A stretch of DNA of 64,000 nucleotides from JBMDXB01 sp048594885 (GTDB lineage: Bacteria; Acidobacteriota; Vicinamibacteria; Vicinamibacterales; 2-12-FULL-66-21): contig JBMDXB010000014.1 in the NCBI GenBank assembly GCA_048594885.1, positions 1 through 64,000 of the forward strand. The letters are read 5' to 3'. Numbering within the stretch: the first letter of the stretch is position 1; every line of letters starts with the position of its first letter. A program made the position numbers and the translations under genes. Below are positions 1 to 7,617 of the stretch, one piece after another. The notes beneath the pieces were generated by a model. The model was not told the origin of the DNA. It made no database searches and saw nothing but the letters and a program-made list of their open reading frames with translations.

Positions 1-28
1 CAAAAGTGATAATTCAAGACCTGACCCC
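1..28. repeat. Truncated copy of palindromic element A (right half)
   Basis: Bases 11-28 are identical to the right arm of the complete palindrome at 3620-3670, and the preceding bases 1-10 match its loop with a one-base difference. The left arm would lie outside the window. It sits directly upstream of the ribosome binding site of the first gene. Two copies 3.6 kb apart identify it as a dispersed REP-like element. Confidence 0.8.
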
Positions 29-47
29 TTGGAAGGAAGTGCAACAC

Positions 48-896
48 ATGGCCGCTGAGGGGCTTCGCACGCTGCGGCTCTGCGCGCACCAGGAGCTCAC
101 GCTGGCGGTCCGCTCGCGGTGGACGCAGATCTTCGCGGTGGTCTTCGGCGCGCTGGCGCTCGCGGTCGCTTCGTCCGGCTACATCCTGTCGGGCGGCAGC
201 GGCATTCAGGATTTCAGCCGCACCGCGGCGTCGCTGCTGCAGCTCGTGCTGCTGTTGGTACCGCTGACGGCGCTGCTGATGGGCGTGCTGGCGATGACGC
301 CGGAGAAGGGCACCGCGGAACTCCTGTTCGCGCAGCCGGTCGCCCGCCGCGATGTACTGCTCGGGACGATGCTCGGGTTGTTCCTCGCGCTCAGCGCCGC
401 CGAGACGCTGGGATTCGGCGCCGCCGGCCTCGTCATCTTCGCGAACGCCGGCGCCGAAGGCCTGCCGGGTTTCGCGATGGTCTGGTTCGGATCGATTCTC
501 CTCACCGCCGTCTTCGTCGCGCTCGCGGCGGTCGTCGCCGCCGGACAGATCGGCCGTCGCCGCGTTCGCGCGCTCGCGACCGCTCTCGTCATCTGGTTCC
601 TGCTCGCGCTCGTCGTCGACATCGTCGCGCTCGCGGGCGCGTCGCTGCTGCGATCAGGCCACGCGTCGCGGCTGCTCATCACGTCCGTCCTCCTCAATCC
701 GATCGGCGCGGTGCGCACCGGTGCGCTGCTAGCCGTCGAAGGCACGGCGGCGTTCGGCGCGGCGTCGCTCGCGCTGCTTCGGTTCACCAACGGCGCCGGC
801 GGGGCGGCGCTGGCGATCGGCACGTCGCTGTTGGCGTGGATCGTCCTGCCGACGACGGTTGCCGTACGTAGACTCACCAGAATCGACATCGTCTAG
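48..896 (+). CDS. ABC-2 type transporter permease subunit (NosY-like fold)
   Basis: A 282-residue integral membrane protein with about six hydrophobic segments, typical of ABC-2 permeases that pair with a separate ATPase. An upstream in-frame GTG at 6 lies inside repeat element A, so I chose ATG 48, which has a purine-rich GGAAGGAAG at 31-39 as ribosome binding site. The partner ATPase would be expected upstream, outside the window. After the first membrane helix a periplasmic loop (about residues 45-65) is followed by a PEKGTAELLFAQPV stretch, the cytoplasmic loop seen in permeases of the NosY/ABC-2 family. Substrate unknown. A role in Nos copper-site maturation is possible but nothing else of a nos cluster is visible. 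Confidence 0.75.
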   Translation: MAAEGLRTLRLCAHQELTLAVRSRWTQIFAVVFGALALAVASSGYILSGGSGIQDFSRTAASLLQLVLLLVPLTALLMGVLAMTPEKGTAELLFAQPVARRDVLLGTMLGLFLALSAAETLGFGAAGLVIFANAGAEGLPGFAMVWFGSILLTAVFVALAAVVAAGQIGRRRVRALATALVIWFLLALVVDIVALAGASLLRSGHASRLLITSVLLNPIGAVRTGALLAVEGTAAFGAASLALLRFTNGAGGAALAIGTSLLAWIVLPTTVAVRRLTRIDIV

Positions 897-917
897 CCCG
901 AGCCCCGAGCCCCGGCC
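897..917. repeat. Short heptanucleotide array, unit CCCGAGC
   Basis: Two exact copies of CCCGAGC and a degenerate third follow immediately after the stop codon of the ABC permease. It is the smallest visible member of the heptamer arrays scattered through this window. The rest of the gap to 1064 shows a TTGACA at 998-1003 but no convincing -10 box at the right distance. Confidence 0.55.
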
Positions 918-1064
918 GCCGAACGCCCGGCGACATGCGCCGACGGATTCCCGGCACACCCAGTCGTCGGCACTCCTGCTATGCCTACCCTAACCCTTTG
1001 ACAGTCAGTGGCTTGCGGATGACACGCTCAGCCAGGTCGCTACCTTGCACAAGCGCGCAGCGCC

Positions 1065-1523
1065 ATGAAGTCTTCATTCAAGGACGCCGGACACCTCATC
1101 CGTCTCGCCGGCATCTTCGTCGTCGGCGGAGTCGTGTTCTTCATAGCGCGCGCGACTCTGATCCCAGCCGATTTCGGCAAGTACGGCCACTATCGTGCCG
1201 GTGCAATCGACGACGCGGCGGCGAGGCCGATCGTGCATGCCGGGCAGGTGGCGTGCGCCGACTGCCATGGCGACGTCGTCGAGTTGCGGAAATCGACGCG
1301 GCACACCGCGATCTCGTGCGAGGCGTGTCACGGTCCGCTTGCGAAGCACGCGAGCGGCGAAGTGGAGAAGCCGCAGCGGCCCGACGGACGCGAGTTGTGC
1401 GTGCGCTGTCACGCGGCGCGCACTGGCAAGCCGGCACGCTACCCGACGGTTGTCACGAAGGACCATGCGGGCGACGAGAAGTGCATCACGTGTCATACGC
1501 CGCATAAACCGAAAATCGAGTAG
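1065..1523 (+). CDS. Membrane-anchored tetraheme cytochrome c
   Basis: A 152-residue protein with one N-terminal membrane anchor (about residues 11-30) and four CxxCH heme sites (CADCH at 64, CEACH at 85, CVRCH at 112, CITCH at 140), so a periplasmic multiheme c-type electron carrier. It is followed at 48 bp by a four-cluster ferredoxin-type protein and then an NrfD-type membrane subunit. That order resembles DsrJ-DsrO-DsrP or Nrf/Hyb quinol-oxidising modules, in which electrons pass between the quinone pool and a periplasmic heme protein through iron-sulfur clusters. No catalytic molybdopterin, hydrogenase or DsrMK subunit is next to it, so the terminal donor or acceptor is unknown. Confidence 0.85.
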   Translation: MKSSFKDAGHLIRLAGIFVVGGVVFFIARATLIPADFGKYGHYRAGAIDDAAARPIVHAGQVACADCHGDVVELRKSTRHTAISCEACHGPLAKHASGEVEKPQRPDGRELCVRCHAARTGKPARYPTVVTKDHAGDEKCITCHTPHKPKIE

Positions 1524-1550
1524 GCCGAGAGTCCGAGAGGCCGAGGAAGA
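1524..1550. repeat. Degenerate heptanucleotide array (CCGAGAG-like)
   Basis: Three imperfect heptamers of the CCGAGAG/TCCGAGA/GGCCGAG type fill most of the short spacer between the cytochrome and the iron-sulfur gene. The downstream gene's ribosome binding site follows directly. Degenerate, so confidence is moderate. Confidence 0.45.
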
Positions 1551-1571
1551 TAGCGGAGTTCACGGAGATAA

Positions 1572-2336
1572 ATGATGGACGGGACACGGCGGGAGTTTCT
1601 GATCGTCGGCGGACGGATCCTCGTGATGACGGCCGCGGCGCAGGCGGCGCTGCCGCACGTGATCGCGGGAACGCCGGAGCAGGCGAACGCCTACCAGATG
1701 GCGGACCACTGGTGGGCGATGACGATCGACATCCGAAAGTGCATCGGCTGCGGCAACTGCGTGCGGGCGTGCAAGGTGGAGAACGACGTTCCCGACGAGC
1801 CGTTCTTCTTCCGCACGTGGGTCGAGCGCTACCACATCGATCCGGCAGACCTCGAGCATCCGGTCGTTGACTCGCCGAACGGCGGCCATGACGGGTTTCC
1901 CGAGAAGTACGAAGAGGGCAAGGGCAAGACGTTCTTCGTGCCCAAGCTGTGCAACCAGTGCGAGCACTCGCCGTGCGTGCAGGTGTGCCCGATCGGCGCA
2001 ACGTTCCTCACGCCGGACGGCGTCGTGCTCGTCGACAAGGAGCGCTGCGTCGGCTGCCGTTACTGCGTGCAGGCATGCCCGTACGGGTCGCGTTACCTCG
2101 ATCCGCGCACGCACACGGCGGACAAGTGCACGCTCTGCTACCACCGCATCACGAAAGGCCTGAAGACGGCGTGCGTCGAGGTGTGCCCGACCGGTGCGCG
2201 GCAGCTTGCGGACATGAAGGATCCAAACGACCCGATTCACACGTTCCTGCGTGAGAACGCGGTGGACGTCTTGAAGCCGCAGATGGCGACAGGCGCGAAG
2301 GTGTTCTACGCGTCGCTCGACGGATCGGTGAGGTGA
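1572..2336 (+). CDS. Tat-exported 4x[4Fe-4S] ferredoxin-type electron transfer subunit (DsrO/HybA/NrfC-like)
   Basis: 254 residues. The N-terminus has a twin-arginine signal (TRREFL, residues 5-10, then a hydrophobic stretch), so export in folded form is expected. Four cysteine groups follow in the standard order: CIGCGNCVRAC from residue 57, CNQCEHSPCVQVCP, CVGCRYCVQACP, and CTLC with a distant CVEVCP. This is the pattern of the electron-wire subunit of complex iron-sulfur enzymes. It lies between the tetraheme cytochrome and the NrfD-type subunit, its usual membrane partner. ATG 1572 and ATG 1575 are both possible starts; a GGAG lies at about 1561-1564. Confidence 0.88.
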   Translation: MMDGTRREFLIVGGRILVMTAAAQAALPHVIAGTPEQANAYQMADHWWAMTIDIRKCIGCGNCVRACKVENDVPDEPFFFRTWVERYHIDPADLEHPVVDSPNGGHDGFPEKYEEGKGKTFFVPKLCNQCEHSPCVQVCPIGATFLTPDGVVLVDKERCVGCRYCVQACPYGSRYLDPRTHTADKCTLCYHRITKGLKTACVEVCPTGARQLADMKDPNDPIHTFLRENAVDVLKPQMATGAKVFYASLDGSVR

Positions 2337-2431
2337 AGGCGAGCGAGCGCCGGAGGGGAGCCCCGAAGGGGCCGCGAGCGCGCAGCGAGGCGGGGAATGT
2401 CAAAGGGGCCCCGCCGAGCGGAGGATAAAAG
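2337..2431. other. GC-rich intergenic spacer with short inverted repeats
   Basis: The 95-bp gap contains GCGAGCG/CGGAGGGG motifs and a GGAGCCCCGAAGGGGCC inverted repeat resembling small REP sequences common in this class of genome. The second gene of the pair starts right after it. No promoter is evident, so the three redox genes are probably cotranscribed. Confidence 0.4.
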
Positions 2432-3634
2432 ATGGACGGCGTTCAGGGATTCATGTATCCGAACGAGGTGGAGCTCCAGTGGAGCGTCCTCATCGTTCTC
2501 TATCCATACATCACGGGACTCGTCGCCGGCGCGTTCATCCTGGCGTCGCTCGAGCGCGTGTTCAACGTCCAGGCGGTGCGGCCGACCTACCGGCTGGCGC
2601 TGCTGACGGCGCTCGCGTTCCTGCTCGTCGCGCCGCTGCCGCTGCAACTGCATCTCGGCCGGCCGGAGCGGTCGATGTCGATGATGCTGACGCCGAACAG
2701 CACCTCCGCGATGGCGATGTTCGGCTTCGTCTACCTGTGGTACCTGATGGTCGTCCTCGTCGTCGAGATCTGGCTCGATTACCGGCGCGACATCGTGCTC
2801 GCGTATCAGAGCAGCAGCGGATTGAAACGCGCGTTCTACGGCGCGATGACGCTCGGTTCGACCAACATCAGTCCCGGCGCGCTCGCGCTCGACGACAAGG
2901 TCGGACGCATCGTCACGATCATCGGCATCCCGTCCGCGTTTCTGCTTCACGGGTACGTCGGCTTCATCTTCGGATCGATCAAGGCCAACCCGTGGTGGTC
3001 GACGCCGCTCATGCCGGTCGTCTTCCTCTTTTCGGCGATCGTGTCGGGCGTCGCCATGGTGCTGCTGCTGTACGTCGCCACGGCATGGCTGCGGCGGCAG
3101 CCGATCGATATGACGTGCCTCGACACGGTAGCGCGCTATCTGCTGTACGCCTTCCTGGTCGATTTCTCGCTCGAACTGCTCGACCTCGTCCACCGCATCT
3201 ACGAAGCCGACGAGTCGTTCAAGACGCTCGACTTCATGGTGCAGACGAAGCTGTTCACCTCGCAGATCGTCTTGCAGATCGTTCTCGGCACGATTGTCCC
3301 CATCGCGATGCTGGCGGTATCGCAGATGGCCCGTCTGCCGGCGCGCACGCGCCTCGGCATTTACGTCGTGGCGGGGATGCTGACTCAAGTTGGCATTTTT
3401 GCCATGCGCTGGAACGTCGTGATTGGTGGTCAGCTGTTCTCGAAAAGTTTCCTCGGCTATACGACGTACAAGATGGGATTTGCCACGCGTGAGGGGCTGC
3501 TGCCCGCACTCCTCGTGATGGTGATTCCCTTCATCATCCTGACCGTGCTGGTGAAAGTGCTGCCGCCATGGGAGAAAGCCCACTCGGAGTTGCCTCCCGG
3601 CGCGCCCATGGGCTCGGTGGGGGTCAGGTCTTGA
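2432..3634 (+). CDS. NrfD/PsrC-family quinol-interacting membrane subunit
   Basis: 400 residues with eight to ten predicted membrane helices. The N-terminal half contains the ITGLVAGAFILASLE and LHLGRPERSMSMM stretches typical of the NrfD/PsrC/HybB family, which exchange electrons or protons with the quinone pool next to an iron-sulfur wire subunit. It is the third gene of the cytochrome/ferredoxin module. ATG 2432 is chosen because the protein begins with the usual short amphipathic lead before helix 1. The last codons and the TGA stop (3632-3634) lie within the left arm of palindromic element A, so the natural C-terminus (ending SVGVRS) has been rewritten by the element. Confidence 0.88.
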   Translation: MDGVQGFMYPNEVELQWSVLIVLYPYITGLVAGAFILASLERVFNVQAVRPTYRLALLTALAFLLVAPLPLQLHLGRPERSMSMMLTPNSTSAMAMFGFVYLWYLMVVLVVEIWLDYRRDIVLAYQSSSGLKRAFYGAMTLGSTNISPGALALDDKVGRIVTIIGIPSAFLLHGYVGFIFGSIKANPWWSTPLMPVVFLFSAIVSGVAMVLLLYVATAWLRRQPIDMTCLDTVARYLLYAFLVDFSLELLDLVHRIYEADESFKTLDFMVQTKLFTSQIVLQIVLGTIVPIAMLAVSQMARLPARTRLGIYVVAGMLTQVGIFAMRWNVVIGGQLFSKSFLGYTTYKMGFATREGLLPALLVMVIPFIILTVLVKVLPPWEKAHSELPPGAPMGSVGVRS

Positions 3635-3670
3635 ATTCCAGCAAAATGTGATAATTCAAGACCTGACCCC
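3620..3670. repeat. Palindromic element A, complete copy
   Basis: A perfect 18-bp inverted repeat (3620-3637 and 3653-3670) with a 15-nt loop. The right arm and most of the loop are repeated at window positions 1-28. The element supplies the stop codon of the NrfD-type gene. The size, dispersed copies and location at a gene end fit a REP/MITE-like element of the kind mobilised in trans by RAYT transposases. No transposase is present in the window. Confidence 0.9.
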
Positions 3671-3713
3671 CATCGCAAAAACAGCAGGGCGATTACAGGT
3701 CTGAATCCGTCGA

Positions 3714-3744
3714 GCCCGCCAGCGACGCGTAAGTCGTGGCGGGC
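3714..3744. terminator. Hairpin with T-rich tail, candidate terminator
   Basis: GCCCGCCAGCGAC pairs with GTCGTGGCGGGC across a six-base loop (one bulge) and is followed by TGTTCTGTTCC. It lies between the redox module and the HTH gene, so it could terminate the module. A second stem, CCCGGGA/TCCCGGG at 3762-3784, ends only four bases before the next start codon. Confidence 0.5.
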
Positions 3745-3788
3745 TGTTCTGTTCCTACCGGCCCGGGATTTGCTGCTTCCCGGGTCGG

Positions 3789-4409
3789 ATGTCTGAGCAG
3801 CACACGTTCGGGCCCCGGCTTCGCCGGGAACGTGAGAAGCGGGGGATATCGCTCGATGCCCTTGCCACGGCTACGAAGGTCGGCGCCGATCTCTGGGAGG
3901 CGCTCGAACGCAACGACCTGTCGCGGTGGCCGTCCGGCATCTTCGCGCGCGCCTTCGTCCGCGACTACGCGAAAGTCGTCGGGCTCGATGCCGAGGAAAC
4001 CGTAGACGAGTTCTGCCGCCTCTTTCCCAACGGCGACCGGCGCGCCGTTCGCCTGATCAAGGCGCAGGCGGAGTTGATAGGACATTCGCCGAGCGGGCTC
4101 GACGAGCCGCACTGGCTGCCTCCGGGCGGCGACCGCCGCGCCGGCGCGACGACGCCACCGGAATACCTCCGCATCGCCCCGAGAGTGATTTCCGCGATCG
4201 TCGATGTCGTGTGTGTCCTGATTATCGCGGCGGCGTTCCGGTACGTATTCCACACCGCATTCTGGGGATCCGTGGGGTTCACCGCCCTCGTGTATCACAC
4301 GATTTGCACGGTCGCCGCGTTCTCACCCGGAAGGCTGGCGGGCTCGGAACTGCGCCAGCGGCTGCCCGCGCTCTTTGCCGTGCCGGGGCGCAGACGCGCC
4401 CACGCCTGA
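3789..4409 (+). CDS. RodZ-like helix-turn-helix membrane protein
   Basis: 206 residues. The first ~75 residues form the HTH_25/RodZ-type domain (LRREREKRGISLDALATAT, then an APSG-like WPSGIFARAFVRDYAKVVGLD). About residues 130-180 hold two or three hydrophobic segments. Unlike RodZ, which has a single helix and a periplasmic domain, the C-terminal half here is a compact membrane domain. It could be a membrane-tethered regulator or a cell-shape factor. It faces the PTS operon tail to tail and is not part of it. Function uncertain. Confidence 0.65.
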   Translation: MSEQHTFGPRLRREREKRGISLDALATATKVGADLWEALERNDLSRWPSGIFARAFVRDYAKVVGLDAEETVDEFCRLFPNGDRRAVRLIKAQAELIGHSPSGLDEPHWLPPGGDRRAGATTPPEYLRIAPRVISAIVDVVCVLIIAAAFRYVFHTAFWGSVGFTALVYHTICTVAAFSPGRLAGSELRQRLPALFAVPGRRRAHA

Positions 4410-4412
4410 AGA

Positions 4413-4688
4413 TCACCTCGTCGCAATATCCGAGAACCTGGCTTCAACCAGGCTGGCGAGCGCCTCGACGGCCGCACGTTCGTCGGCGCCGTCGGCCTCT
4501 ATCGTCAGCGTCGTTCCGCGGCCGGCTTCGAGCAGCATCAGGCTGATCGCGCTCTTGCCGTCCGCGATCCTCTCCTCCGTCCGGACACGAATCGCCGACT
4601 GAAACCGGCTGGCCAGCTCCATGAACAGCGTTGCCGGCCTGACGTGCAGGCCCGTTTCGTTGTCGAGCATCACAAGGCGCGACTGCAT
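4413..4688 (-). CDS. ptsH: HPr phosphocarrier protein of the PTS
   Basis: 91 residues, the normal HPr length. His15 and Arg17 lie in the GLHVRPATLF active-site motif and Ser46 lies in DGKSAISLMLL, matching the phosphorylation positions of the family. It relays phosphate from enzyme I to the IIA protein. ATG 4688 is preceded by GGAG five bases upstream, just after the heptamer array ends. It is the last gene of the PTS operon. Ser46 suggests regulation by HPr kinase, if the genome encodes one; that is not visible here. Confidence 0.93.
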   Translation of the reverse strand: MQSRLVMLDNETGLHVRPATLFMELASRFQSAIRVRTEERIADGKSAISLMLLEAGRGTTLTIEADGADERAAVEALASLVEARFSDIATR

Positions 4689-6495
4689 GTCTCCGTCCCT
4701 GGTCGCTGGTCCCTGGTCCTTGGTCCCTGGTCCCTGGTCCTTGGTACCTGGTCCTTGGTCCCTTGTCCTTAGTCCCTAGTCCCACGTCCCGGGTCCATGG
4801 TCGGACCCGAGACCAGTATCCCGGGACCCGAGACCTGGGACCCAGTACCTGGGACCAGGGACGTCGTTCGCGCAAGCGCGCTGTAACAGCCGCGGCTGTC
4901 GGCAGCGCCATCAGCTCTTCTGCAAGCGCGCGTGCGTGTGCGAGTGTGGTCTGACGCACCGTTGCGATCGCCTGCGACACCAGCGGCGTCGGCACACTGA
5001 GCTCGATCACGCCGAGGCCGAGAAGGATCGGCGCCGCCTCGGGGTCCGCAGCGGTCTCACCGCAGACGGACACCGTGATCCCCGCGCGTTCCGCCGCGTC
5101 GGCGACCTGATGCACCAGCCGCAGCACCGCCGGGTGCAGCGTTCGATAGACATCGACCATCCGCGGGCTCTCGCGATCGGCGGCGAGCACGTACTGCGTC
5201 AAGTCGTTCGTGCCTACGCTGAGAAAGTCCGCGGAGTCCGCGAGCTCCGCGGCCATGAGGGCAGCGGCGGGAGTCTCGATCATCACGCCGAGTTCGAACG
5301 CGCGCTGCCCGCAACAGTCCAGAATGAGGCGCCGCATCCGCACGACGTCCTCGACGTCGTTCACCATCGGCAGCAGCAGTCTCAGGCGGCGCCCTTCGAA
5401 GGCGCGGAATACGGCGCGAAGCTGCGTCTCGAGCACCTCCGGATAGACGAAGGCCAGCCGGACGCCGCGCAGACCGAGCGCCGGGTTGGGTTCCCGCGGG
5501 AGCGAAAGCCACGCCGGGCGCTTGTCGCTGCCGAGATCCACCGTGCGGATCGTGACCCGGCGATCGCCTGCTGCCTCCGCAACCTGCCGGAATGCTTCGT
5601 ACTGAACCGCCTCCGACGGCGCGCGGTCGGCCGAGAGGAACAGCCATTCGGTGCGGAACAGCCCGATGCCTTCGGCCCCGGCGTCGAGCGCGCGCCGCGC
5701 GTCCGCGGCATCGAGGGTCGTCGCCGTGACGGCGATTGCGGCGCCGTCACATGTCCTGGCGGGACCGCGATCCGGCTGCGGCGGCGGTGCCATCCGTGTC
5801 GAGGCAGCGACGTCGAGGGCACCCGCCGTGGGATTCAGGATCACGCGACCCTCCGTGCCGTCCACGAGCAGCACGTCGCCGTCATACACGGCTGTCGTGA
5901 TGCCGTCGATTCCGATGACGGCCGGCACGCCCAGCGCCCGCAGGAGAATGACCGCGTGCGACGTCTGGACGTTCGTCTCGAGCACGAACGCGAGCGGCGG
6001 GTGCGCGATCGTCTGCAGCACCTCCGCCGGTGACAGCTCGGTGGCGTACGCGATCCGGCCTTCGGTCGGGATACAGGCGCCGGTGCCGTCTCCGAGATGA
6101 CGCACGAGACAATCGCAGACGTCGCGCAGGTCCGCGCTGCGTGCCTTGAGCGCCGGATCGGCCAGCGCGCTGAAGCGCGCGCACAGCGTAGAGGCCGCGC
6201 GTTCGACCGCTTCTTCTGCCGAAAGGCCGGCGTCGAGGCCGTCGTCGATCGCCGCGGTCAGCATCGGGTCACCGAGCAGCGCCAGGTGCGCGCGGAGAAT
6301 GGTACGCGCCGGGCCGTCCGGCACGGCGTCGAGACCGTTCGTCAACTCGGCCTGCGCATCGCCGCGCGCGGCGGCAATCCGCTCGCGCGCCGCCGTCGCA
6401 TCGGTCGAACGGTCCGCCCTGCGGGCGGAGCCAAGCCGCAGTGCCGGTCCTGAGGCGGTACCCGGGACGAGCGGAATGCCCGTCAGCGTCCTCAC
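4444..6495 (-). CDS. ptsI: PTS enzyme I (phosphoenolpyruvate-protein phosphotransferase) with repeat-derived C-terminal extension
   Basis: Enzyme I transfers phosphate from PEP to HPr. The GTG start at 6495 overlaps the TGA of the dehydrogenase gene. The core (about residues 1-547) is complete: phospho-histidine His180 in TSHAVILLRALGVP, the GIGLFRTEWLF and TVDLGSDKRP PEP-binding motifs, FLSVGTNDLTQYVLAADRE, and the CGET active-site cysteine. No stop follows the core. The frame runs through the heptamer array (4695-4862), encoding a Gly/Arg/Asp/Gln-rich heptad, and then overlaps ptsH in another frame until TGA at 4444-4446. That adds about 136 residues. Either the array removed the stop, or a sequencing error hides it. 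The enzyme core looks functional. Confidence 0.9.
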   Translation of the reverse strand: MRTLTGIPLVPGTASGPALRLGSARRADRSTDATAARERIAAARGDAQAELTNGLDAVPDGPARTILRAHLALLGDPMLTAAIDDGLDAGLSAEEAVERAASTLCARFSALADPALKARSADLRDVCDCLVRHLGDGTGACIPTEGRIAYATELSPAEVLQTIAHPPLAFVLETNVQTSHAVILLRALGVPAVIGIDGITTAVYDGDVLLVDGTEGRVILNPTAGALDVAASTRMAPPPQPDRGPARTCDGAAIAVTATTLDAADARRALDAGAEGIGLFRTEWLFLSADRAPSEAVQYEAFRQVAEAAGDRRVTIRTVDLGSDKRPAWLSLPREPNPALGLRGVRLAFVYPEVLETQLRAVFRAFEGRRLRLLLPMVNDVEDVVRMRRLILDCCGQRAFELGVMIETPAAALMAAELADSADFLSVGTNDLTQYVLAADRESPRMVDVYRTLHPAVLRLVHQVADAAERAGITVSVCGETAADPEAAPILLGLGVIELSVPTPLVSQAIATVRQTTLAHARALAEELMALPTAAAVTARLRERRPWSQVLGPRSRVPGYWSRVRPWTRDVGLGTKDKGPRTRYQGPGTRDQGPGTSDQGRRHAVAPCDARQRNGPARQAGNAVHGAGQPVSVGDSCPDGGEDRGRQERDQPDAARSRPRNDADDRGRRRRRTCGRRGARQPG
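4695..4862. repeat. Heptanucleotide array (GGTCCCT/GGTCCTT), head-to-head
   Basis: About 24 degenerate heptamers. The left part reads GGTCCCT, GGTCCTT, GGTACCT and the right part turns into GGGACC-type units, so the array is an imperfect inverted repeat. It separates the enzyme I core from ptsH and is translated in the enzyme I frame. Because seven is not a multiple of three and the unit contains no stop trinucleotide on this strand, all frames stay open. Confidence 0.88.
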
Positions 6496-7529
6496 GGCCG
6501 CACCACGACCTTCATCACGCGCCCCTGCTCGACGGCGAGCATGCCGTCGATGACGCGGTCGAGCGGCAGTTCGAGGCCAATCAGCGCACGCACCGGCAAC
6601 CGTCGGCCCGCGACGAGTTCGAGCGCCTGACGATTGTGTGCAGGCCGGGAGCCGTACGATCCGACGATGAACAGCTCGCGGTAATGCACGGCGTTGGCGT
6701 CGAGCGAGATCATCGGATTGGTCTTCGGCAGCCCGCCGAAGAAGTTGATGCGCCCGCGGCGCGCGGCGAGCGCAATCGACTGTTCCTGCGCGCGATTCGA
6801 AGGCGCCGCGACGATGACGACCGACGCGCCCGTGCCTCCCGTCGTCTCGAGAACGCGGGCGGTCACATCCTCGCGTGCAGCATCGATGGTCAGGTCGGCG
6901 CCGAACGTCCGCGCCAGCTGCAACCGCTCGGCGCGCATATCGACGAGCACGACCGTCGCCGCGCCGCGGAGCCTGGCGAGCCCTGCGTGAAGACACCCGA
7001 CCGGGCCTGCGCCGATCACGACGACGGTGTCGCCGTCACGCACGTCGAGCAGTTCCTGCGCGTTGATCACGCACGCGAGCGGCTCGGCGATCGCCGCCTC
7101 GGGAAACGCGACGCCGTCCGGCACCGGATTGACGCATCCGGCACGAACCGCGGAGGCGGGCACGGCCATGAATTCGGCCAGTCCGCCGTCGAACTCGTAC
7201 CCGATCGACCGCAGCCGCTCGCACATCGTCTCGATGCCGCGCCGGCAGTAGACGCACTCGCCGCAGGGAACCCCGGGCGCGACCGCCACTCGCTCGCCGG
7301 GACGGTAACCGGAAACGGCGGCGCCGACCGCCTCGATCGTCCCGCTCAGCTCGTGGCCGAGCACGACAGGCCTGTCGATGTTGCGGGCGCCGTGACGGAA
7401 CGTGCGGACGTCGCTGCCACACAGGGCGCAGGCGCCCACGCGCAGCAGGATCTCGGTCTCCGCGATTTCCGGCCGCGGCATCTCCACCACGCGCAGGTCG
7501 TCGGGACCGTGAAACACAGCTGCTTTCAT
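6492..7529 (-). CDS. Zinc-dependent medium-chain polyol (hexitol-phosphate) dehydrogenase
   Basis: 345 residues from the MKAAVFHGPDD start. It has the catalytic zinc motif (CALCGSD, then GHELSGTIEAVG), the structural zinc cysteines (CGECVYCRRGIETMC) and the Rossmann motif GAGPVGCLHAGLARLRGA. This resembles GatD-, sorbitol- and threonine-dehydrogenase-like MDR enzymes. In this operon, downstream of a mannitol-type PTS and a PfkB-type kinase, the likely job is oxidation of an imported hexitol phosphate to a ketose phosphate. An upstream in-frame start at 7556 would add nine residues and is less likely. The stop overlaps the ptsI start by four bases. Confidence 0.85.
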   Translation of the reverse strand: MKAAVFHGPDDLRVVEMPRPEIAETEILLRVGACALCGSDVRTFRHGARNIDRPVVLGHELSGTIEAVGAAVSGYRPGERVAVAPGVPCGECVYCRRGIETMCERLRSIGYEFDGGLAEFMAVPASAVRAGCVNPVPDGVAFPEAAIAEPLACVINAQELLDVRDGDTVVVIGAGPVGCLHAGLARLRGAATVVLVDMRAERLQLARTFGADLTIDAAREDVTARVLETTGGTGASVVIVAAPSNRAQEQSIALAARRGRINFFGGLPKTNPMISLDANAVHYRELFIVGSYGSRPAHNRQALELVAGRRLPVRALIGLELPLDRVIDGMLAVEQGRVMKVVVRP

Positions 7530-7617
7530 TTGTTTGAATGGCGGGGACCCCTGCACCCCGCCAAGCTCCCTCCGCTGCGCTCGCCCTTCGCGGCTCGCTC
7601 CGCTCCGGTCGCGCGCT
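7530..7617. other. Spacer with GC-rich inverted repeats inside the PTS operon
   Basis: The only real gap in the operon. It contains CGGGGACCCCTGCACCCCG and a run of GCTCGC/GCGAGC motifs that could fold. Such a structured spacer between IIA and the dehydrogenase may tune expression or mRNA stability of the distal genes (inference). Confidence 0.4.

Noticed and set aside
48..896. Assignment of the first gene as nosY
   Set aside because: The fold fits, but no nosZ, nosD, nosF or nosL is visible, and the following genes are not a nos cluster.
2306..3583. Long minus-strand open frame (425 codons) antisense to the NrfD-type gene
   Set aside because: Arg/His/Glu/Asp-rich composition with no domain, typical of the antisense frame of a GC-rich gene; the plus-strand protein has clear family motifs.
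3620..3670. Intact insertion sequence at element A
   Set aside because: Only a 51-bp palindrome is present; there is no transposase gene and no target duplication can be verified.
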